From assembly GCA_032988165.1 (NCBI GenBank), contig JANTQF010000592.1, forward strand, positions 1-10,878: a stretch of 10,878 nucleotides of DNA, given 5' to 3'. The translations under genes and the position numbers were made by a program. Position 1 is the first letter of the stretch. The number at the start of each line of letters is the position of its first letter. The DNA comes from Emmonsiellopsis sp. PD_33. Taxonomy: Eukaryota > Ascomycota > Eurotiomycetes > Onygenales > Ajellomycetaceae. Below, piece after piece: positions 1 through 7,287 of this stretch. The notes beneath the pieces were generated by a model. It ran no database searches and was not told the origin of the DNA. It worked only from the letters and a program-made list of their open reading frames with translations.

Positions 1-36
1 TGTGCGGTGAGGTATAGTTGGTTGATGGTTTGGGAG

Positions 37-102
37 TGTTTGTGTGTGTATGTGTGTGTGATAGTGTGTGTGTGTGTGTGTGTGTGTGCGTGTATGTGTG
101 TA
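37..102. repeat. GT microsatellite
   Basis: Imperfect (GT)n tract. The longest pure run is 64-88, 12.5 units, flanked by GT stretches broken by single A, C or T bases. Together with GGT and GGTG runs at about 182-208 it makes the left edge strongly GT-rich on the + strand. No coding potential is seen. Confidence 0.95.
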
Positions 103-795
103 GTTGATAAATGGTAATGTAATAGAACCTCTATCTATCTGTTCCATGTAGTGAGTTGGTAGTTAGTTAGTTGTTGTTCAGTGTGGTGGTGGTGGAGGTG
201 GGTGGTTGTAGGTGAATATACTCGACGCGTCTCACTCTATTTTATTGTTTGTGTTTCTATTTCTGGGCACTGATGGATCATCCATCGCGTCCGATCCGAT
301 GATGTCATCAAAGGAGGGGCGCTTGGCGGTTAACGAGCGGTTGGCGGCGGGCGGCTGGCGGCTATCTGAGTAGGAACAGAGGTTTACCTAAGGGTGGATG
401 GCTACTGGAATTGGGTTAGTTAAGGAGGTTATTGTGTATGATTAGGCATATGGGGTTAGGTAGATATCGTCTGATGGCTTGGTTAAGATGTATTCGGTTC
501 GTGGTGGTTTGGTGATTTGTGAGCAGACATGGGCTGTAGATTGTGGAGGATATATATATCTTCTCCTGAACTACAATGAATGTCAGGGGAGAACAGCAAA
601 CTGCTCCTTTTTTCTCCCCCCGCTTCAAAGAGCAATGATGTTGTTATTTAAATCCAATGGTTTATCGTATTTTCTTCTTTTTAATTTGTTTCCCCCTCTC
701 TCTGTCTCTCTGCAAGCTGCCAAAAGCGCTCAACCCCCCACGATGCGCCGATTCTAATCTATCACATAACGATGCGATGGCGGAAGGGCCGTGGA

Positions 796-822
796 TATAA
801 TATAATATAATAAAATAAAATA
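796..822. repeat. TATAA / TAAAA short tandem repeat
   Basis: Three TATAA units (796-810) are followed by two TAAAA units (811-820). This is a simple AT-rich pentamer repeat. It could act as a TATA-like or polyadenylation efficiency element, but no adjacent gene supports a role. Confidence 0.8.
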
Positions 823-2775
823 GTACTTAATAACCCTACCTGCATCTCCTCGTTGATATAAAGCTACGTACATACAACAATCCAGCCAGCCTCTATTGAG
901 TCTTACACACAGGAAGGCGTGGTGGTGGGAATGAATAAGCCATCCATCTATCTAGAATTGCGAACCACACTGGCGGTTCCAGTAAAATGTCGTTATTTTT
1001 ACAGGCTAGAGTAGGAAGGGTTGATGATGAAAGTCTTGCAAGTGAAAGTGGAGGTGGAGGTGATGATTCCATGGAACATGTGTAGTTGTTCCTAGAAGAA
1101 TTCATCTCTTCGTGAGACAAGTAGTTCATGGAATGTGACCGTAGATCCCGGACTTAATATCTGACGGACACTGACGATGATTTGGGCGGGCAATGTATGG
1201 TTAGAATGGTTAGGTATGGATGGTTGGGAACCTGAAAGGATCCGACCTGGTAGGGTTTCTCTGCGTATAGAACGGGTGTTGGACTGGGCGAGAGAGTGCG
1301 CGGTTTGGACCGGGGGCGGTCAGTAATGATTAGTATGGCTGTTTAAATTTGTCGTACCTGAAGTAGTTGAAAAACTTGTGATTCCAACATTCCCAAGCCA
1401 TTGGATGGTTATCTAGGTGGAGGAGGGGGGGCTCAGAAATGCCATGGCTGGTGAAGAGAAAACAAGCAGCTGCTGCATTACCCAAGTGAACCACAACGAA
1501 AAAAAAAAATGATTGCTTTGAATGGATTGGAGCACTGGGCTAGGGGTAAAGACGAGTCTGGACAATAAATCAGCAGCGTTGGATTGCTTTCGAGGCTTAA
1601 TTTGTTCGAAACCCGCGATGGCAGGAAGAAACTTTCTCGTGGGGCGGCACGGTCGCAAACCATCAAAAGAAGCAGAATGGCCACGGTCTGAGGAGCGTTT
1701 TTATCGAGTAAACTCCAATGGCTATATTGATCAAAAGCGTATTTATTCCGTCCTCCTTGGATTCCTTTTCGAAAACATGCAGTAAATTGTGGCTGCGTTG
1801 TTTCTGTGCGAAGGGCTCGGATACAGCGCTCGGTCGCTTAGCGGATGTCGAGCTTGGAGTCGCCCTCAACAACAACCGGGTCAACGCGCAAGTCAAAAAT
1901 TGACAAATATGCGATTTAACCTCTTTTGATGCGTTTCTTGAGCCGAGAAAAACCCAAGTGCAAAATATGGGGTCTTCTAACCCAGGCGTGGCTGAAAGAT
2001 CAGGACTTGTATGCGACGGGCGCGGGGACCATTCATCATGATCCCCTCGCGCTGGTGAGATAACAGCCCGCATAAATGATACAAATGACAGTATGGAGCG
2101 TCTTCAACATTTCCATACATGTTTCTTGTCCGGAGATGTTGTGGTTGTTGCCCCAGACAAGGTGGTGGGTTGTAGATAGAGGGGCATTCCGGACAGTGTT
2201 TGATGCAGGGCCAACAACTGGTGCTGGAAACATAAAAACAGCAAAATACAATGGAGACGGACGTATATTTGAACCTGCAACGGCCAGCAGAATAAAATAG
2301 CCTGTGTGTCGGGCAAGATCAGAGATGGAAGATCTGGCGGGTTGTGGGCGGGCAAGAAGCAGAGACGGCGATGGTGATCCAAGAACAGCCACCACCACCA
2401 CCAGCAGTCTGGACTCGAGCTTGTCGGGAGTAGTTAAACAATCAACTATTTAGTTTGGAGGCAGAAAGTCAACCCAAAAGGTCATTTGACCGTGATCCTC
2501 GTTTCCAGGTTGCCTCCCATCCACCAATTCTCTTGTCCGTAGCTAGATCTTCGAGATAGGACATCGATGCTTCTTTGTCAAATGCGCCTCGAACCGTCCG
2601 TATTCCGAGGACAGATAGCTCATGTAGACAACGCACATGTGCTCTGTAGTGAATTAGTAGATACCCCCGGCTAATGCCAGGAGGAATGGCATGACAGTCG
2701 ACGCATCCCATAATGATGCGCATATGTAGATAGATCAGTGGCATCCGCACGGCCAACAAACCGCTGCAAGGACCA

Positions 2776-2782
2776 CCAATCA
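2776..2782 (+). promoter_or_regulatory. CCAAT box upstream of histone H1
   Basis: CCAATCA matches the core of the HAP/CBC (NF-Y type) binding site, CCAATCA/G. It lies about 310 bp upstream of the TATA box and 494 bp upstream of the H1 start codon. That distance is larger than usual, so function is inferred only from the motif and position. Confidence 0.35.
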
Positions 2783-2942
2783 GCCGAGACGGAGTATTGG
2801 GAAAGCGGCCAGACGAGGACGGTGGAATATCCAAGCCCGCCCAGATACGCAATGGTGTATGTAGTAGGGGGGGTGTGGTGGCTGGTGTTCAAGCAAGGGG
2901 GAAGGGGAGGTTAAAGAGACGGCCAGCCAGGACGGGGAGATT

Positions 2943-2966
2943 GAGCCCAGAGATGAGCCCAGAGAT
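2943..2966. repeat. 12-bp tandem duplication
   Basis: GAGCCCAGAGAT occurs twice with no spacer (2943-2954 and 2955-2966) in the H1 upstream region. It is followed by imperfect TAGAG-type repeats to about 3004. Most simply this is replication slippage. Confidence 0.85.
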
Positions 2967-3068
2967 GACGATAGAATAATAGAGTAATAGAGTAGTAGAG
3001 TAGAGACCGCACACACACAGGGCAGGCGGTATCAAGTCAAGCCCCAAATCAGCCGTGGTTGATCTTGG

Positions 3069-3077
3069 GCGCGGGAA
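3069..3077 (+). promoter_or_regulatory. E2F/MBF-like G1-S element
   Basis: GCGCGGGAA resembles the E2F core (GCGSSAA) and lies 12 bp upstream of the TATA box of a histone gene. Histone genes are commonly expressed in S phase, and in Dikarya this role is taken by SBF/MBF-type KilA-N factors. The assignment rests on motif similarity and position only. Confidence 0.4.
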
Positions 3078-3089
3078 CCCACCGCCAAC

Positions 3090-3097
3090 TATAAAAG
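3090..3097 (+). promoter_or_regulatory. TATA box of histone H1
   Basis: TATAAAAG is a near-ideal TATA box 179 bp before the H1 start codon. Transcription would be expected to begin roughly 30 bp or more downstream, giving a leader of about 130-150 nt. That leader is CT-rich, contains a CAACAACAACA run and a duplicated CCATCTG, and has no ATG. The ATG at 3276 is therefore the first after the TATA box. Confidence 0.75.
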
Positions 3098-3275
3098 CAG
3101 CCGCCCCGCGCTCTCGCCCACGCCAACTCTCGACTCTCCTCTCCTCCTCTCAGTTCACGCGCCACAACAACAACATCTACCCTCTGCTCTACCATCTGCC
3201 ATCTGCCGTCCAGCTCTCAGCTCTCTTGCTTCTCGTCTACTCTATCTCCGTCTACTCACTCCCCCGTCTCTCGCC

Positions 3276-4491
3276 ATGCCTCCCAAGAAAGCTGCTGCCA
3301 CCAAGGGCGCTGCCGCCGCTACCCACGCTTCCTACAAAGGTACGTCTTGCCCGCCTGATCCCGCCCTGCCACCGCATCTCCTGCTGTTCTCACTACCACC
3401 GCTGTGATCGCGTGCTCTTGCTGATTCCCGCGATATAGACATGATCACCGATGCCATCATCAATGTGAGTCCATCCTCTTCGCGCCACGGTCGCTGCGCT
3501 GCCAGGCCCCGTGATGCGCCGCCTTCCGGTCGCCACGCCCGCCCACAACAAGCTGCTATCTCCTCCACGCCTGTGTCGCGTCGTTTTCTGCTTGCATCTC
3601 TTGCTGACTCTGTTCCTGCTGCAGCTCAAAGAACGCAATGGAAGCAGGTGAGCCCATTCCCCGCCCCGTGTCGCGACCTCGCCGTCGCTGCTTTTTCGAT
3701 GACCTCACGCGCGCGTCACCCGTTTGTTGACATGGCTTGCTAACCCCCTTTCTCCTCCACCACAGTCGCCAGGCGCTTAAGAAATACGTCCAGAACAACA
3801 ACAGAATCAATGTCACCTCCCAGAGCGTGTTCGACGCCCAATTCAACCGTGCTGTCAAGTCCGGTGTCGAGAAGGGCGCCTTCACTCAACCCAAGGGTTC
3901 GTCAACCCACCCACCCCCCTTTGCATGTTTATCGCGCCCACGTCGCTATTGCTGCGACCTATATGTATCCACCGCAGTCAAACGATGCTGTTGTCCTCGT
4001 CTAATTCCCATGTCGTTTCCCCTTATCGTACCCAAAACTGACGCGTCATCTCTCCAGGTCCCTCTGGTCCCCTGAAGCTCGCCAAGAAGGAGGCCGCTGC
4101 CAAACCCGCTGCCGCCAAACCTGCTGCGAAGAAGGCCGCCGCGAAGCCTGCTGCCGCTAAGAAGGAGAAGGCCCCTGCTAAGAAGACTGCCACCAAGGCC
4201 AAGACTGCCACCAAGAAGGCCGCTGCCCCCAAGAAGGCTGCCGCGAAGCCCAAGGCCAACGTCGCCAAGCCACGCAAGGCCCCATCTGTACGTCTTGCCA
4301 TTCTATATCCGCCTCATTGATATGCCTCGTGAAATACTAACCTAACCCTATCGTCACAGGCACCCGCCGTCGTCGATGCCCCCAAGGTTCTAGGCAAGAC
4401 CAAGTCCGGCCGTGTCACGAAATCCACCGCGAAGCCTGCGCCCAAGAGAGCCACCACGACCAAGAGAGCCTCGAAGAAAGCCACAAAGTAG
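3276..4491 (+). CDS. hhoA: Histone H1, six exons
   Basis: Linker histone that binds nucleosome entry/exit DNA in the nucleus and compacts chromatin. Exons are 3276-3339, 3439-3464, 3625-3647, 3766-3896, 4058-4287 and 4360-4491, joining in frame to 201 residues and a TAG stop. A short tail starting MPPKKAAATKG is followed by the winged-helix globular domain at about residues 17-91. Recognisable segments are SYKDMITDAI, LKERNGSSRQALKKYV and the closing GPSGPLKLAKK. Residues 92-201 form a disordered tail of Lys, Ala and Pro with AAK, KPAA and KKA repeats, typical of H1. Length is usual for fungal H1, and one globular domain is present, as in filamentous fungi (budding yeast Hho1 has two). The start is the first ATG after a TATA box. 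Exons 2 and 3 are micro-exons. The Aspergillus name is hhoA and the yeast one HHO1; the exact symbol depends on the species. Confidence 0.96.
3340..3438 (+). other. hhoA: H1 intron 1 (phase 1)
   Basis: 99 nt with donor GTACGT, branch site TGCTGAT at 3419-3425 and acceptor TAG. It splits an Asp codon (G|AC), giving SYKD across the junction as expected of the H1 globular domain. Confidence 0.93.
3465..3624 (+). other. hhoA: H1 intron 2 (phase 0)
   Basis: 160 nt with donor GTGAGT, branch site TGCTGAC at 3602-3608 and acceptor CAG. It separates the 26-nt exon 2 (DMITDAIIN) from the 23-nt exon 3 (LKERNGS). Confidence 0.93.
3648..3765 (+). other. hhoA: H1 intron 3 (phase 2)
   Basis: 118 nt with donor GTGAGC, branch site TGCTAAC at 3738-3744 and acceptor CAG. 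It splits a Ser codon (AG|T), giving NGSSRQALKKY. It contains the 10-bp palindrome ACGCGCGCGT at 3707-3716. Confidence 0.93.
3897..4057 (+). other. hhoA: H1 intron 4 (phase 1)
   Basis: 161 nt with donor GTTCGT, slightly off consensus, branch site AACTGAC at 4036-4042 and acceptor CAG. It splits a Gly codon (G|GT) to give QPKGPSGPLK, the expected end of the globular domain. The branch site overlaps the palindrome TGACGCGTCA at 4039-4048. Confidence 0.92.
4288..4359 (+). other. hhoA: H1 intron 5 (phase 0)
   Basis: 72 nt with donor GTACGT, the ideal branch site TACTAAC at 4335-4341 and acceptor CAG. It lies inside the Lys/Ala-rich tail, between KAPS and APAVVD. Confidence 0.93.
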
Positions 4492-4904
4492 ATGTCTGAT
4501 CTAATCTTCTCTCTTTCGCGTGTTCTTCTCTTTCTGTTAAATGGTTTTCATACGGGTCCGGCTCTCATTATTTAACTAGCCCTGGGTTTTGCTTTTTTTT
4601 TTTACGCGTCTTTTTTTCTTTTCCTCTTGTTTCTCGTGCACATGAAATCTTATTTGGTACGAAACGGCGTCGAAAGGTTGTGTGGGCAATAAGGGATGGA
4701 TGGGTTCTTTCGTTTTTGCTCTTGCTTTTTGTGTTTTGTGATGCTGTGAAAATTGTTTCTTTTCTTTTCTTTTCTTCTTGTAGGGATATTGTTGTTTATT
4801 AACTCTTTTCTTCTTTTTCTTTTGCCTACTACTGGGTTTTATTATTTATTCGATGGAAGTTTTCTTTTTTTATATTCTGTCCCCCTCCCGCGGGAGTTGA
4901 CGCG
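4492..4904 (+). other. Histone H1 3' flank, T-rich
   Basis: Pyrimidine- and T-rich DNA after the H1 stop, with T runs at about 4592-4603 and 4611-4620 and TTTCT units at 4756-4775. It is the likely 3' UTR and polyadenylation region. No AATAAA is present, and no stem-loop like the animal histone 3' element is seen. Two ACGCGT hexamers occur, at 4604-4609 and 4900-4905. No gene is supported here. Confidence 0.6.
4756..4775. repeat. TTTCT pentamer repeat
   Basis: Four exact TTTCT units in a T/C-rich tract downstream of H1. It is a simple repeat with no further signal. Confidence 0.85.
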
Positions 4905-5646
4905 TAGATTGTTAGATGGGTGTTGGGTAAGATATGTAGTATATGCAGCTAATAGTAGGTAATGTATGAAGGATGGAAGGGGAGGGAGGGAGAGGATATA
5001 TATATTTTACCAGTGTGATAGAGTAGGTTACACTGGGCTATAGAACCCAGTTTATAGGGTAGTGATGATGAGGTTTAAAGGATTAGAATCCTGTCTCTGA
5101 GGGAATGTAGTGTTTACTTACTATCTTCTAGCTTATAGTTATATATTGTCTTTAACAGAACAGGAAGTTGGTTAAGGAGAAGCTATATGAGCTCTATTAG
5201 CTAGATGTATGAAAAGTAAAGAAGGAATTGATGATAGAAGATCTCTAGAATGAGATATTTTAAATGTTAGGTAGAACTCTCTGTAGAGTCCCTACTTTGC
5301 CTGAAGCTAGTAGAACAGCTGGCCAGAATAATTAGCCTGGCTGTGTGAAGTCATTCTGTTTGCTTGTCAGTGCCAAAAGTCCCTTCTGTTTGTCTGTTTT
5401 TGAGTTTGCTGTTGGCCATTGAGTTATCAGTTGAGGCTTCTGGGGCAAGGGTTCCTTTCTGAGGTCACTTCTATTTTATCTATAATCATAGACTGAAGGT
5501 TTTATTTGGTGTGTTGTTAGTACAGTAGTCAATCTGCAGTGATTAGGTATAGATCTGAGAAAAGCTGTTCATGTATGGCTGGTAGCAAGTGAGGGTATTG
5601 GTAAGAGTTGATGTGGAAAAGAATTTCAACCTTCATTAAGGACAGG
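4905..5646. mobile_element. CpG-free block, probable mutated transposon relic
   Basis: There is not one CG dinucleotide in these 742 bases, whereas both flanks have many; the last before it is at 4903-4904 and the next at 5647-5648. The hand-estimated base content (roughly 13 % C, 22 % G) would predict about 20. TG is common. Short hairpins occur at 5010-5051, 5080-5091 and 5271-5295. No frame stays open for long and I recognise no transposase, integrase or reverse transcriptase remnant. In several ascomycetes such depletion marks repeats hit by RIP or by cytosine-methylation decay, so a degraded transposon or solo LTR is the best guess. I could not find clear termini or a target-site duplication. 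Confidence 0.45.
5010..5051. repeat. Overlapping inverted repeats
   Basis: CCAGTGT (5010-5016) pairs with ACACTGG (5030-5036). The overlapping ACTGGG (5032-5037) pairs with CCCAGT (5046-5051). The middle arm can therefore pair with either outer arm but not both. It lies near the start of the CpG-free block and could belong to a transposon or LTR end. Confidence 0.7.
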
Positions 5647-7048
5647 CGATGACTATTCGCGGATTTTTAATAATTCAGAACCCGTGAAATCATTTGGCCC
5701 TTGAATAATCTTGCCTGTTGACTGCTGCAGTATTCATCCTGTAGCAATCGGTCTTCATCAATACTAAAACACTGTGTTCTACTTTTAGCCACAATGTGGA
5801 GCCCCGATCATCAGCCCTATCCACGGTAAGTTAATTTGGGTGGGAACCCCGATGCCGCGTTTTTTTGTTGTGATTTGTTTTCTTTTTGCGTCTGGGTTGT
5901 GGGGATGGAAAAACAAAAGAAAGAGGCATTGCAGTGGTTTTTTTATATTTTTTATATCAAAATACCCGCGGCCACTAGTTGGTATGGCATTTTTTTTTGG
6001 GAAGATAGGGGTATGGTCGTATGTGAGGATCATTTCCATCCGGTGGGGAAGGACAACGGAAGTTTCATCATATATTCATTGCATGCTATTGGCAGGGGAA
6101 ATGTGTGGCGGCCAGAGCTGAATGACGCGGGAGGGCTGTTTGTGGAGGCTGATGGGCCCCAGTCCAAGTCGATACGGGCTCCCGACGAAACGCGCGGCGA
6201 GTCGGGGGAATATATCATATGGTATTGGTATCCTTTTCATTTCGAGATTGTTGTTTTGATTGTACCCCTGCCCAAGACTTGTACATACATAGCAGAGGAT
6301 GGATACACTGTGGAACATACCTTGGAGGATTATGGAGATTGTCTTGGATAGACCGCGTGGGCCCGGAAGACCCGATCGAAAGAATAAAAGGGGCGACATC
6401 AAAGCGGAAGTTCAATTGTAGAGTTGGGAGCGAGGCGCGTATTAATTAATATATTGTTTTGGCGAAACGCTGCGTTGGGTCGATCTGGGTGATGCGGCAG
6501 CATGTGAGTGACAACAAGAAGGGATGTACTGATTCCGAGGACGGGCGGACCGAATCTTGATAGCGCTGTAACTTACATGTAGCACTATATTTGCATATCA
6601 GACTGATTGTCTTCACCGTTGGATCCTATGCAGCAAACAAAGTATGTCCGGAGCGCGCCGCAATCACCAACCCACGGGGTTGCATGTTTGCTGTTGGATG
6701 GGAGAGGGTTCGCGGGCGGGCTCTTGTGGGTGACAGCACGGACATGCAGCGTCATCCCGCCGGCGTGGGATAAAGAGAAACAGGAAACGAAACCTGGACC
6801 GAAGAAGTATCCCGATGTTGCTGTCTGGGCTTTTTGATATCAGATGCGGCTTGTTTGGGCTGCGGCTTGGCACTAAACCCAAAGCAGCGCCAACCCAGAC
6901 TTCAAATCTCTCGTTGTCCACCAAGCCTCACTCGACCTCAACCTCAACCTCAACCTCCCGCCCACTCTGTATACCAGCCTCCACGCAGCTCCTCGGTCTC
7001 TCCGCTGTCCCGCTCCCTTGTCTTTGTCTTGTGTATCCGGACTCTAAC
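5647..7048. other. Intergenic stretch with no supported gene
   Basis: CpG content returns to normal. The longest open frame is on the + strand; from its ATG at 5905 it runs 148 codons to TAG at 6349-6351. Its product resembles nothing I know and is rich in Trp, Phe and Tyr. An exon-like cassette lies just before it at 5762-5831. The part from about 6860 is the likely PIP5K promoter or leader, CT-rich and with ACCTCA repeats; no TATA box is clear there. Confidence 0.5.
6935..6957. repeat. ACCTCA hexamer repeat
   Basis: Three full ACCTCA units and a partial fourth, in the pyrimidine-rich region upstream of the PIP5K gene. Such CT-rich tracts are common near transcription starts of filamentous fungal genes. 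Confidence 0.85.
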
Positions 7049-7087
7049 ATGCTGATCCTCCGCCTCCCTGCCTGCCACCCCTACTGA
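7049..7087 (+). promoter_or_regulatory. Candidate 12-codon upstream ORF of PIP5K
   Basis: ATG at 7049 opens a 12-codon frame (MLILRLPACHPY) ended by TGA at 7085-7087, 200 nt before the kinase start. No other ATG occurs between this stop and 7288. If the transcript begins upstream of 7049, ribosomes would meet this frame first and it could lower kinase translation. The transcription start is unknown, so it may lie outside the mRNA. Confidence 0.4.
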
Positions 7088-7287
7088 GCGCGGGTACGCC
7101 GTTCCGCCAGCTTGCTTATCACGAACGGCGACCCTTCGAGCAGAGTGGACGTGGTAGGCTGCTCGGGTCTGAGAATCCCTCCTTTCTCCTGCGAGCCGCA
7201 GCATACGCCCAATACACATACTACTCGGGAGGGCGAAGGAACCGTTCCTTTTGACCAATTCGCTCGTTTCCTCCTTGGCTGTCCACC

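Larger units (their letters stand above)
1..2760. other. Gene-free intergenic stretch
   Basis: I find no supported gene on either strand. Open frames here are at most 136 codons, lie in several frames over one another, match no family I recognise and are not joined by convincing donor, branch and acceptor sets. The stretch holds a GT microsatellite, a CGG-rich patch at about 318-364, a TATAA/TAAAA run at 796-822, a pyrimidine-rich run at about 660-715, an A11 run at 1499-1509 and a few inverted repeats. It is probably the far upstream region of histone H1 plus the flank of a gene beyond the left edge. A rapidly evolving or multi-exon lineage-specific gene cannot be excluded. Confidence 0.6.

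Noticed and set aside
1593..1620. tRNA B-box-like TTGTTCGAAACCC
   Set aside because: It departs from GGTTCGANNCC, no A box or acceptor stem could be paired, and no cloverleaf forms.
1663..2073. Minus-strand 136-codon frame in the left intergenic stretch
   Set aside because: No recognisable domain, no supporting splice or promoter signals, and other frames of similar size overlap it.
2469..2852. Minus-strand 127-codon frame upstream of H1
   Set aside because: The product resembles no known family, it overlaps further chance frames, and it ends in the likely H1 upstream control region. Divergent transcription with H1 is possible but unsupported.
4023..4301. Minus-strand 92-codon frame with a hydrophobic, membrane-like product
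   Set aside because: It is the antisense shadow of the H1 Lys/Ala tail: AAG and GCC codons read backwards give Leu, Phe, Gly and Ala. The + strand gene explains it fully.
4341..4350. Telomere-like CCTAACCCTA
   Set aside because: It is a single short match overlapping the branch site of H1 intron 5, with no tandem array.
5353..5392. TTCTGTTTG direct repeats in the CpG-free block
   Set aside because: Only nine bases in T/G-rich DNA; this is too short to define terminal repeats.
7209..7259. Two CCAAT motifs (7209-7213 and 7255-7259) just before the kinase start
   Set aside because: They lie only 29-79 nt before the ATG, too close for a usual CCAAT-driven promoter, and are probably within the leader.
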